In this document: in pieces, positions 22,356 to 32,662 of the stretch
How positions within the stretch are numbered: the stretch's first letter is position 1
How the letters are laid out: each line of letters starts with the position of its first letter
Notes under the pieces: generated by a model
Database searches by the model: none
What the model saw: only the letters and a program-made list of their open reading frames with translations
Told to the model about the DNA's origin: nothing
Source of the DNA: Gnetum montanum
Taxonomy: Eukaryota > Streptophyta > Gnetopsida > Gnetales > Gnetaceae
Direction: 5' to 3'
DNA length: 64,000 bases
NCBI GenBank assembly: GCA_015680685.1
Contig: MNCI01001846.1
Coordinates: 131,250-195,249, forward strand
Program-made: the position numbers and the translations under genes

Positions 22356-24712
22356 ATGGTCCCAAAGCATGGACAATAAGAAGGTCCCTCTCAAGGTGTG
22401 TCTAAGAGACCCAGGAGAGGTAGAGGAAAGGTGCCTACCAAACAACATATAGAGCAAGAGGTGTAATCTTTTAGTATTCATCAAGAGACTCCTATCACTA
22501 TACAGTCAAGATAGGTAGAAGGTGGAGCTACTACAGCACTTGAATAGGGACAACACCTCACCTTGCCCTCTAAGTGTGTTCAAGCCATCCATGAAAGGTC
22601 CACATCTATTGCAGTGATTATCGAATTAAACTTTGGACCCTTCACGGAATTCACTCCTGAGGTCGTTAGTGACCAGCTCAAGGGGTCATCATTATGGCCT
22701 ATCCTCTCCAAAAGCAGTGCATGGTACTTAGGAGAAACATACCAATTTTGGCACAATAAAGAAGAAGGAACCACAATTGACATTTGTGGTGTGTTCATTG
22801 ATTTTTCTATCAAAGCCATTTCATAAGTGTTAAACCTTCTAAACACAAGGCCAAAGGTTTTTTAGCTGTCTACTAGCTCTGATGCTGATGCATGAAGGGT
22901 TTGGTTAGATAGGGTATATGGTAAGGAAGATAAAATATATGGAGAATTGACATTGGAAGAGAGAATCTACTTTAAAATTGGAACTTATCACATCTTTCCC
23001 ACAAAAGGATTAAACAAAATTTTGACATATGTGGTAAGAGAATGTGCGATATTGATGGGAAAGGTTGATGCTAACCTACCTCGTCTATATTTCATGGAGA
23101 TCTTAAGGCAGTTTGAAGAATGCAAGATAGGGAAGTTTGTGTTGCCCTTCCCTTGTTTCATTAGGAAGCTATGCAAGCATGCTGGTATTTGGGGATACAC
23201 TAATGACATCCTTAGAAGAGCCCAAAATGCTTCATATGCTAAACTACTAAAGCCACCAGCTACAAAGAAAAGTGCTAGTGAGATGCTAGAGCCAAAATAA
23301 GACCAAGAACAGACAGTGGAGCCCATTGAAACTCAACTTGCAGGGCCTAGCCAACTTCCAAGCATAGGACCCAGTCAACAACAAGAAGCAGGGCCAAGCA
23401 TGAGCCAACAAGATCAACCACCACCACCATCGTAGGATTACTGATCGTCGATGAGCCATCTCAGGGCCATTGCTGAGATGGTCAATTGGGGAAGTTGTGA
23501 TGATGCAAATCTCTTTTGTATCATCAATGATACTGTACGACCCACTATTTCTATAGATCATGCATGGGGTGAGGTGTCCATTCAAACAAGAGGAGGAGAG
23601 ACTTATTAGTTGCAACAAATTTTAGGGAATGCTACATCCTTTCAGGTGTAAATTGGAGACTGGTGAAGGGGCCATAGTGGTGGTCATGCAGTAGCAGGAC
23701 ATCGCAGGAGCCATAGAGGTGGTCACAGATCATATCAAAGAATCCTTTAATGTCCCTATTGTGCCATTGGTAGATTTCATAGGAGCACGGGATGCTCAAA
23801 CTTTGGCTGGTCCCTCAATGACTCTTGCGGAGCATGAGGATGTACTTGATCGATTATTGCAAACAAGATAGGTGATGATGTCCTTATTTGACATCCCATA
23901 GGATGTGATAGCAGCACAATCAAATCTCATGTCCACCAAAGAGAAGCTGGTCATGATAGAGAAAAGGTTTGATCATGTAGAAGCGGAAGTGGAAAGACTA
24001 CAAGAAAGACTCGTAACCCTTCAAGCTACACAGCGGGATCCCTCTCAATTCGTTCTGCCATACTATCTAGACACGTTTAGGATAGAGAAACTTAACAAAT
24101 TATTGGTGGATAATAAAAGAGTGGTAGAGGAAAAAGAGAAGGACAAATGGGATGCTTCCAAGGTAGAGGCACAAACCTACGTGTATGCCAAGAAAATCAA
24201 GGCCTTACAAGAAGAGAATAAACATCTTGTTGCTAACAATCTTCGGTTGACCTTTGTGGAGAAAAAAAAGAACATTCTTCAAGAAAATTTTTAGTGGCTA
24301 CGAGAATAGTTGATCATGGTTAACTAGGACATGAACCATTTGGCCAGAGAAAATTGAACCCTCTCAATGGAGAAGGTACATGTCATCCATTAGAATATGG
24401 CCATCGAAATAAGCATGTGGTAGAATGAGGCCAAGTGGCATGAAAACTTAAAAGAGCACTCCCAAGACCAAGTGGGAATGTCGAAGGAAGTCATCAAGAA
24501 GGCGATCCATATGGCCAAGGCCCACATCAATGCTTTCAATGCTCAACACACTGATTGGTGGGCCATATTGGACACATATGCAGTTGCCCACTAGACAGAA
24601 CTTAAAATTTGAGACCTGCAGATTCAGGATCTCACAAAGTACATGGAGTTGAAAAATTTGTAGTATGCCAATCTAGCTAATGAAGTGTCATTAGTCAATG
24701 CATTAACTAGGC
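22356..24712 (+). pseudogene. Element B second ORF, Athila ORF1 / plant transposon-protein type
   Basis: The start is at ATG 22,356, directly after a TTGCAG that looks like a 3' splice site. The N-terminus is basic (KRPRRGRGK). Conserved blocks are KSSAWYLGETYQFWHNKEE (near 22,715) and GELTLEERIYFKIGTYHIFP (near 22,945). KGLNKILTYVVRECAILMGK and VLPFPCFIRKLCKHAGI follow to about 23,180. The last pattern resembles the putative plant transposon-protein domain found in Athila ORF1-type sequences (lpFPslItkLCr.aGv). A Gln/Pro-rich linker and a long coiled-coil-like tail (23,905-24,700, KRFDHVEAEVERLQERLVTL) follow. Frames are broken by stops, and the 3' end is cut by element E. Its role in the element life cycle is unknown. 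Confidence 0.68.
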
Positions 24713-25075
24713 TGTGTATATGCGGTCGCATCGATGCGGCCCTATTGACACAGCCTTCCATGCGTTGACGTGGCCCCATTTACACAAAGCATATTTCAAC
24801 CTATAAATAAGAAGGCCTTCCACCTCATTTAGGTACCTTTCAGTTAGTTGTAGCGAAGCTCTTGCAGTTTGTTCTCACAAGAGATAGAATATTTTCCAAG
24901 TGCCCACAACAGGTGTAAGAAAAGTGATCAGCTCTTTATTTGAGCATTGATGTATTTAAGCCCATTGGCATGATAGTAATAAAGATGAACTCTTCAAGCG
25001 TTTCTTGCAGCATTTAGACTTAGCCATTTTATGCATTCAGTAATTTAATATGTTTATGCTTTGTTAATTACTTGT
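24713..25075 (+). repeat. Element E 5' LTR, left part
   Basis: U3 contains CGGTCGCATCGATGCGGCCC (self-complementary core GCATCGATGC) in place of the GATATC cluster of its relatives. The TATA box tataaataa is at 24,802-24,810. The split occurs at the TSD CTTGT (25,071-25,075). Confidence 0.82.
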
Positions 25076-25897
25076 TGATGAGTGGCGAGGTACCCCTATA
25101 CTCAACGATAGGAATATGAGCATTACATGCACGATCCTATCAAACTCCATATACTAAGTGCCTACATACCTTATGGAACACTTAAGGTTAATCATTTTTT
25201 GTCTTCCCAAACTTACTTGTATTTTTCACAATGTATGGTTAAGTAAGTCTAAGGTATGTGATTTTTATAGCTTTTATGTTTTATCTCTTATGCTAATGAG
25301 GTGAAGGGTTGAAGAGACTAATTAACTAACTTTAACTAACTAAGTCTTAATTAACCTAGCATCATCATCCATTCCCACTTACTATTCACATCCTAAACCA
25401 ATGCAACCTTGGCTACCAAATACTAGTCGTTACTAGGATTACCAAGCGTAACACACGTGCTTGAAGTAGTCGTACTAAATGCACTTAACTAGGAGAGAAG
25501 GGTTGAGATAGATTTAATTAACTAATAAAGCATTTAAATGATAAATAGTAAATAATAATAAACAAAGTCTTAATTAGCCTATTCTATGCACTGCAAGGTT
25601 TATCCAAGAAGTTTGTCTTTATTGTCGTACACAAACTTGTGTTTAGGTACAATATTTGCTCGAATAAAGATCCGTTCACTTTGGAGCTCCTACTATAGGC
25701 ACATGGAAAATATTCTATCTCTGGAGAGGTAAAACTGCCAGAGTTTTGCTACAGTCTAGGCCTAGAATGAGAAACAAGGGAGAGAAGCCTCTTATTTATA
25801 GACTTGGCAATGCACTGCGATATCACGTATGTGATATTGCAGCAGACGTGATATCGCGTATGCGTTATCACGGCCCATGTAATATCGCATCCCATCA
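25076..25897 (-). repeat. Element D 3' LTR
   Basis: This is an 822-bp LTR. On the minus strand it starts TGATGGGATGCGATATTAC and has a GATATC cluster (25,815-25,890), a TATA-like tatttatag (25,795) and the conserved gag-side words ggcgaggtacccct at 25,083-25,098. Confidence 0.9.
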
Positions 25898-27026
25898 TAC
25901 CCCCATGACTGAATAAAAACTCATCCTTGTGTTCCTTACAATAATATTGGGAAGGCATTGGATTATTGACATGGATGGAACTAATGGTGAATGGGATGAC
26001 ATGTGAATGGATCATCATTACAAGACATGACAAAACTGGTGTTCATGACAACAAGAATGAACACCTTATACATTTAACATCAGGCCTTATTTCGTAGCTG
26101 AGAGAGAGAGAGAGAGAAGTTTTGCTACTGCCAACACCAAGATTGTGCCTTTCATTGTCTATCCATATGTGCACCATCAATCTTGTTCCTTGCAAAGCTG
26201 CTTCAGCACCAGTCCATTCCAAGTGTTCCTTCCAGATCCAATCCGTTGTTACATGATTGCCATTTGCACACACAACAAAATCTTGTATTAGCAAGGGCAA
26301 ATAAATTTCAATGCAGTTGATACTTTGCTTCGATGATAGATCCATTGGCTAGTTTCTGGTATGGCTAATACAGGTCTGGAGATATAATAGTGGTAACTAT
26401 CAAAGGTGTAGGGGTTAGGAGAAAATTGAAAAAATTGGGTGCCGTACCCCCATGACTAATCATGAACCTTTGGTAGCGAGAGAATGGAGAAAGAAAAGGA
26501 ATAAGAAAGATGGATAAAAAGAGATAACTACAACAACTATGAAATGGATGTTAATATGGAAATGAAAAAAATAAAATTGATTGCAAAAAATGTTTAAGGG
26601 AAAGAATTTAACTAGTGCACCAAATAGGAATGTTAGTGGGTCCTCCCCAAAACAGGCTCATGCCCTTAATGCCCTGACAAACCCACATTAAAAGAGTCCA
26701 TAGGCTCTAGGAATGTCATTTAGAACAAGAGTTAAAGTCTTAACCACAAGAATTTACCAACAAGAAAATGATGCATCTACCAAGATATACACTAATGATA
26801 CAACCGGCAATGAGGTGAACAATGGAGGAAGAATGATGGGCAGAGGAGGGAGATGGAATGGAGTCTCAAGAATAAGGTAGTGTACAACCCCTTGTGTGTT
26901 TAATAATTAATGTGACTTAGCAATTCCCATTCCAAATCCGGCCTCAAACAAACCACATCCAGTGACTTCGCATTAATACATTTGGCCAATCCATCCACTC
27001 GAAGTAACAAGAATGCCTTCACCCAA

Positions 27027-27112
27027 NNNNNNNNNNNNNNNNNNNNNNNNNNNNNNNNNNNNNNNNNNNNNNNNNNNNNNNNNNNNNNNNNNNNNNNNNN
27101 NNNNNNNNNNNN
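27027..27112. other. Assembly gap in element D
   Basis: The gap is 86 Ns. The flanks match about 2,732 and 3,007 of element A, predicting about 275 bases. Confidence 0.75.
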
Positions 27113-27461
27113 AAGAAAACATCCAAGAACCCAAGAGAATAGCCAACACAAATGCATCAAGTTCCCTTGAAGTCACACCCTTTTCAATCCTTGAGTCCTT
27201 CCTTAGTTTGAGAAATACCTAGTCACCGATTTCTTATAGTTCTTATTAGAAAGGGACTGTACATTTCCCAATCCAAGAGAGACCATAGAAATTTGTGGAT
27301 GGATAGATGAAGTGGACTCATTGCCTATCATATCAAAAGAACCATACCTTAGTATCAACATCATAACTTTAAGGTAAAAACCAAACATTAGCAATCAATA
27401 GGAAAATAGTTCATACCATTATGAAAAACACTTATTAAATGACAAACTTGACAAGATGGAT

Positions 27462-27464
<3 letters not shown>

Positions 27465-27496
<32 letters not shown>
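27465..27496. repeat. (AC)n microsatellite
   Basis: About 16 uninterrupted AC units lie inside the 3' region of element D. Element A has no such run at the matching place. Confidence 0.95.
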
Positions 27497-27501
<5 letters not shown>

Positions 27502-27554
27502 AAGAAATGAAAAATTATAACAATATTGTAAAACAAAAACAAGAAAAGTTAAGA

Positions 27555-27650
27555 AAATTTGTAAAACAAAAATGTGTAAAATGAAAATGTGTAAAACAAA
27601 AATGTGAAAAACAAAAATGTGTAAAACAAAAATGTATAAAACAAAAACGT
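27555..27650. repeat. 15-bp tandem array (aatgtgtaaaacaaa)
   Basis: Six to seven imperfect copies are present. Element A has one copy at the corresponding site (near 3,418), so the array expanded in D or its immediate ancestor. Confidence 0.88.
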
Positions 27651-27747
27651 AAAAGAACTAAGAGCTCCGAATGATTAGCATAGGTGGCTATCTCCCCCAT
27701 GATTGAAATGAGAGGGAGAGATCCAAAATAATGAGTGCCTATTTGAA

Positions 27748-28460
27748 TTTCTTAGAAGTTTCCAACTTCTCTTGATTGATATTTTTAGGTTAAGGGTTGG
27801 AAGTTGGTGACACTCATATTCTAATGTATCTATGCTTCTGTTACAAGCATGGGTTGTTTCTCCAGTTTGTTCCATGCATGTTGGTGAGCTACTTTCTTCA
27901 TTAACTGTCAACCACTGGGTGTTCTCTTGTTGTGTGGTTGCTACATACAGGCACCTTTGTATTTGTGTTTCTTGGGCACACCAGTTGCATGGAAGAGATG
28001 CAGAGCATTCCTCCATGTCATCACCCTCTAAGTCACTATATGTGATACATTGAAATTTCTTCTTCTTGATCTTTCCATAAATGTTTATCTTAGATATTTC
28101 TAAGGAAAGATCACGGATCCCTAGGCATGTGTCTACTGTACTTAGCCATGCCCTTCCCATTATAATTGGGAAGCCCCTGTTATTACTATTAACTTCTATC
28201 ACTAGGAAATCAGCTGGGTATTACCAACCACACACAGTGGTAACGATGTCCTCCACCAATCCCAAGGGAATCGTGATGGACTGGTCTACTAGCTCTAGTT
28301 GAATGTTGCTCTTCTTGAGTTGGGGTAGGTTGTAAGCTTTATACATTTCTCATGAGATTAAGTTAACTTCGGAACCTAAGTCAAGAAGAGCCTTATGTGA
28401 TTCATTCCCAACGACTTGGAGGTAGATTAAGGGACTTCTAGGATCAGAGAGTTTCCTGGG
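27748..28460 (-). pseudogene. Element D retropepsin-like protease region
   Basis: Minus-strand reading gives the active-site-like KALLDLGSEVNLIS at about 28,350-28,395. The flap-side box GFPIIMGRAWLST is at about 28,140-28,180, followed by a charged tail. Open stretch 27,675-28,202 runs past the protease into the deletion junction. In A the same domain is followed by RT; here RT is gone and the frame ends in 3' region sequence. The motif spacing matches A (6,789-7,220). Confidence 0.8.
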
Positions 28461-28499
28461 AAGGTGGCCTACCTTGATCCAATTGGTAATGGTATGTGT

Positions 28500-31036
28500 T
28501 AACATAACCGTATGTGTTAAGCTCTATTGTTGGATTGAAGGGAGCTCTGAAGCCTTATTTGTTGGAGAGGTGTTGTGAGTTTCAACCACTTGTGGTTGTG
28601 AGAGCTTGTTTGGGCTTTTGGTCCTAAAGAAAGGTCATCTCTTTATGTGATTGTTAGAACCAGTAGTGGGTTGAATGTTTACGGCTCTCGTAGCATTACG
28701 TTGTTGCGGTTGAGTGGGGAGTTCCCCTTGCATTGTTAGAGTGGATGGTAATGGGACTATTGGTGTAAGAGTGGTGGATGGATTCAGAGGATGGTACATG
28801 CGTGGAGTGTCTCCCATAGGATAAGGAGTCCTAAAATACTCACAAACTTGGTAGTGACATTGTGGAGTTGTGTGATCCATAGAGTCACTTTGAGAAACTG
28901 GCTATTGTATGTAGTAGCCATAAGGATCGGGTTGCTGGTAAGGGTATTACTATCTAGGTGGTGGCATCCCCCATGACTGTGGGTGTTGCCACTGTTGATG
29001 TTGCCAAATGGGTTGTGGTGGATTTCCACTTGGATAGTATATTAATGATTGGTGGAACTATCTCGGGTTACCTTGGGGATAAGGTAACCTTCAAGGTGCT
29101 TGCCGTCTGTTAAGTCTCGGGTTAAGTGCATACACCCTAGACTCTTGTAGATGTGAGATGATTGGACAACATCCCTTAGGATGGTCATATTGGCAGATCT
29201 CACATCCACCTTCATTTTCTGTATTAGAATCCAAAACCTCATCGAAGATAGTCATTTTTCCCTTACCCTTGTCACGTGCATGGCCTTAATCTCTCCATTT
29301 TTTCTTGTCTTGGTCACTACTTCATTCCTCCTTAGACTCTTCTTTGATTTTCAGGATAGTTTCAATTTTACTATCTAAGGAGTCCTATATTTGATCTACC
29401 TTAGCTGCCACTTCGATTGTTAGCTTTTGAAGTGGCAAGGTTTTTCAATTCACCAACTCTTCGAGTGGTGACTCATCCTCTTCATCGCAGAATTTCACTC
29501 CCCTCTTTTGGAGGGAGGGATCGCAGTTATATTCTTCCACGCTCTCTCTTTTCCATAGCTCCCTTTCTTCTTTGGCTACTTGCTCCAATAATCTATGCAC
29601 TTCATGGGACCTAAGTTCAGATAATCTCCCTTGGGCATAAGTCCCAAGGGTTCTCCTAGTTTCATACCAAAGCCCATCTATGAGATGGTGAAGTTGATCC
29701 CGTTGTGCATAGCCATGGCCCAAGCAATGATGTAGCAATGTATAATAACGGCCCATGGTAGCATCCAAGGATTCATGATTACCCTACTTCCATCCTTGGA
29801 TCCATTTATGCAAATTGGACACTCTGGAGTACATTTGGTATTTATCTTTGAACAACTCTAACATCGTACTCCATCTCCTAATGGTTTCTAGTTCTAAGGA
29901 CCAGTACCAACTCTCTACTTCCTTGATGAGTGTCCTAGGAAACAACTTTACTTTTTGCCACTTTTTCTCAATGTTCTGCAAGGTACAGGCATCATGGAAT
30001 GCCTATAAATTATTTTTTGGATCAGCATTATATCCTCCCTCAAACTGTGGGATATTATTCATGTCTAAGCGCTTGATCTGGCTATCCTTTTGATGCCTTG
30101 TAGGTATCCTAATTGCCTCCATGATATCTAACATGCTCCAGGTTGCTAGTAGAGGTTCATCTTGATCATCTCTCTCATGATGTCTCTAATGCCTACATTG
30201 TTCCCTACTTTCCCTTCTTTCATGCCTAGATTCCCTAGAGTGCCCTCGTCCTCTCTCTCAATTTTCTTGTCGAGGGTTCTCATCTTGCCTACCCTTATCC
30301 TCTCTGTTATGCTCTCTATGGCTGCACCCCAATGTGGAAGGATAGGGTGAGTGATGTGATGAAGGGAAAGAAGAAGAAGAACCATCATCATGATAATGTT
30401 TCTTACCTTCTCTTCAGCTGCTATGGCCCCAATCGTGATGACGATCAGAATGCCCGTCCTTGTTATGTATTTTTGTTCCTTCGGTGAATAGTTGATGTTC
30501 ATAGGGATCTGAACCAAGGTTGTGTATCATGAAGTGTAGGTTCTAATACCCCACCTCTTCACTATCGTTAGGAGGGAAACATCATTTGATGGAGAACCCG
30601 TTATAATGGGTTCATTGTCTTCAATTTCACTTAGGACATGCGGGACCCCTTTTCCCTTCAACAATGTATGGTGGCTCTCCTACCGCAAGTCCCTTAAATG
30701 TTGTGCTTATGTGGGATGGTAATCCCTTGTATCAAAATCACCTACAATGTATTCAACATATAGCTGTGTCATGCCTATCTATGCCAAAGCATGGAGGAGC
30801 ATGTTGGGGACTGCACGATCCAGAGGTAACACTATGTTACATTGCAAATCTCACCAATGTAGTTGTTCATCCTGATGGAGGATAAAAGTAAAATCAGGTA
30901 TATACTCATCATGATGAGTATATACTATCCAATACTATTGAGGAACTGGCGGTGGTTGGTTATGCATGTTAGACTGCCGATTGTTTCTTATATAATCCCT
31001 AGGTGGTGAAATGCTCTTGTTCAAAGAATAAGACAT
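28500..31036 (-). pseudogene. Element D gag (degenerate)
   Basis: The start is ATG at 31,036 (MSYSLNKSIS), 120 bp after the PBS. The HHDEYIPDFTFIL block follows near 30,900 and a Ser/Arg/His-rich charged segment lies at 30,150-30,520. RYLDMNNIPQF-type words are at about 30,065 and the capsid region spans 29,640-29,980 (HKWIQGWK, DQLHHLIDGLWYETRRTLGT). A Glu/Arg-rich stretch, a CX2CX3HX4C zinc knuckle (CEICQYDHPKGCC, near 29,165-29,205) and a Gln/Pro-rich tail complete it. Closest relative in the window is gag of A. Several stops interrupt it. If D was mobilised, Gag from D or A could have packaged its RNA (inference). Confidence 0.86.
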
Positions 31037-31158
31037 TGTGTCTTGTTGATGTGCTAATTAACCATTATTTAATTTTTTATCTGATTAACCCTAAGGGTTC
31101 GTTTAAGCTCCCAATGATGTGAGTGATTTCCTATGCTCTACTTAGCGCACAAACACTT

Positions 31159-31179
31159 AGTCCTTGGCAATGACGCTAA
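31159..31179 (-). other. Element D primer binding site
   Basis: The minus strand reads TTAGCGTCATTGCCAAGGACT directly after the LTR. It is a decayed tRNA-Asp-type site that keeps one CpG. Confidence 0.8.
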
Positions 31180-32014
31180 TGATGAGTGGCGAGGTACCCC
31201 TACACTCAACCATACGAATACGAGCGTTACACGCACAATTTGGTTGAACTCCATAGACTAAGTGCCTACATGCCTTATGGAACACTTAAGGTTAATCTTT
31301 TGTTGTCTTCCCAAAATTACTTGTATTTGTCACAGTGTATGGTTAAGTAAGTCTAAGGTATGTGATTTTTATAGCTTTTATGTTTTATCTCCTATGCTAA
31401 TGAGGTGAAGGGTTGAAGAGAATAATTAACTAAATTTAACTAACTAAGTCTTAATTAACCTAGCATCAGCATCTATTCCCACTTACCGTTCACACCCTGA
31501 ACCAATGCAACCTTAGCTACCAAATGCTAGTCGTTACTGGGATTACCAAGCATAACGCATGTGCTCGAAGCGATCGTACTGAATGCACTTAACTAGGAGA
31601 GAAGGGTTGAGAGAGATTTAATTAACTAATAAAGCATTTAAATGATAAACAGTAAATGAAAATAAATAAAGTCCTAATTAGCCTATTCCATGCACTACAA
31701 GGTTTATCCAAGAAGTTTGTCTTTATTGCCATACACAAACTTGTGTTCAGGTACAAAATTTGCTCGAATAAAGATCCGTTCACTTTGGAGCTCCTACTAC
31801 AAGCACATGAAAAATATTCTATCTCTGAAGGGGTAAAAATTTCAGATTTTCTCTAAGGTCTAGGCCTAGAATGAGAAACAAGGGAGAGCCACCTCTTATT
31901 TATAGACTTGGCGGTGCACTATGATATCGAGTACACGATATTGCAGGGGAAGATGCGATATCGCAGGGGATGTGATACACGATATCGCAGCCCATGCGAT
32001 ATCATGTCCCATCA
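31180..32014 (-). repeat. Element D 5' LTR
   Basis: This is the 835-bp partner of 25,076-25,897. The GATATC cluster is at 31,921-32,005, next to a TATA-like tatttatag near 31,895. It abuts the right copy of the CTTGT target duplication. Confidence 0.9.
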
Positions 32015-32517
32015 CTTGTTAATTACTTAAGTTTTTGTCATTGTTATTTTAATTTCTATCACTTCCTTTATAGTTCGTAAAAGCCACAAGTATGATCATC
32101 TCAAACATAAACCCAACGCTTGGTAACCTAGTGATGCTTAATGTCTGGTAACCCAGTAGTGTTAGTGGATGCTCAGAACGTGCCCAGAAGATGAGGTCAA
32201 ATACTTATGCTAGAAGTAGTTAAGATTTAGATTAAGATAATCTTAGATTACTTCATACTCTAGCCTTACTTTCCAAGATAATTAGATGCCAAAAGATAAG
32301 TAAAAAGCTATAAAAATCATTAGCCTTAATCTCACTTAACCATCACAAGCAGAACGTTACAAGTGGGATTAGGAAGAAAATGACAATTTTGACCCAAGGT
32401 TTCTCTGGTTAGGGTCTAGTGTATGTTAAGTACTTACAGTTTACAGAATTTGACCGAGTTGCAGGTGAATGCCGATGATTTGTATGGTTGGATGTAAGGG
32501 TACCTAGCTTCTCATCA
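32015..32517 (+). repeat. Element E 5' LTR, right part
   Basis: This continues the LTR interrupted at 25,075, starting with the duplicated CTTGT. It contains the family words tggtaacccagtagtg and ggttggatgtaagggtacc, and ends CTTCTCATCA. Confidence 0.85.
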
Positions 32518-32537
32518 TTGGCATCGTTACCAGGGAC
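32518..32537 (+). other. Element E primer binding site
   Basis: TTGGCATCGTTACCAGGGAC follows the LTR end, another variant of the tRNA-Asp complement. Confidence 0.85.
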
Positions 32538-32662
32538 TGTTAGTCTTACATGCATCATCTAACCTTAGTGAAATTATTATTCAAGTCATTGGAATGGACC
32601 CAGGATAGAAACATTTACTCACGCTAGGTGGATTAAAGTAAGTAGTAAGGTACATCGACTAC

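Larger units (their letters stand above)
10793..24712 (+). mobile_element. Element B: Athila-like, pol-less, interrupted by element C and truncated by element E
   Basis: B's 5' LTR is 10,793-11,658, followed by PBS, a 115-bp leader and the first 27 bases of gag. Element C then interrupts. The gag frame resumes at 18,483 (GATAAC before, ATAATGC after), so the split is obvious. Downstream are the rest of gag, a 1.9-kb non-coding stretch and a second ORF. The sequence stops being B at about 24,712, where element E's LTR begins. No 3' LTR of B is in the window; it should lie beyond the right edge. No RT, RNase H or integrase was found between gag and the second ORF, so B is non-autonomous. Confidence 0.85.
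25898..27740 (-). other. Element D 3' region with PPT and simple repeats
   Basis: This is homologous to 1,539-3,526 of element A. The PPT AGTCATGGGGGTA (minus) is at 25,898-25,910. Further PPT-like copies lie at about 26,442-26,454 and 27,692-27,704. An N run is at 27,027-27,112, an (AC)16 array at 27,465-27,496 and a 15-bp tandem array at 27,555-27,650. No gene is recognised; a short frame at 26,043-26,345 (minus) is shared in part with element A but has no known motif. Confidence 0.6.
25076..32014 (-). mobile_element. Element D: Athila-like gag-protease element with pol deleted
   Basis: LTRs are at 25,076-25,897 and 31,180-32,014, with a perfect CTTGT target duplication (25,071-25,075 and 32,015-32,019). 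Minus-strand order is 5' LTR, PBS, gag, protease, 3' region, PPT, 3' LTR. The interior is collinear with element A except that everything equivalent to about 3,527-6,395 of A is absent. That stretch holds part of the 3' region, integrase, RNase H and RT. The join lies at about 27,737-27,745. The first 270 aligned LTR bases differ at about 23 sites by my count, so the insertion is old. Confidence 0.92.

Noticed and set aside
26900-27222. Open frames running through the N block
   Set aside because: They are open only because Ns produce no stops. The flanks have no coding signature.
27515-27700. Frame with a FCFTHF-type repeat
   Set aside because: It is a translation of the 15-bp tandem array, not a protein repeat under selection.
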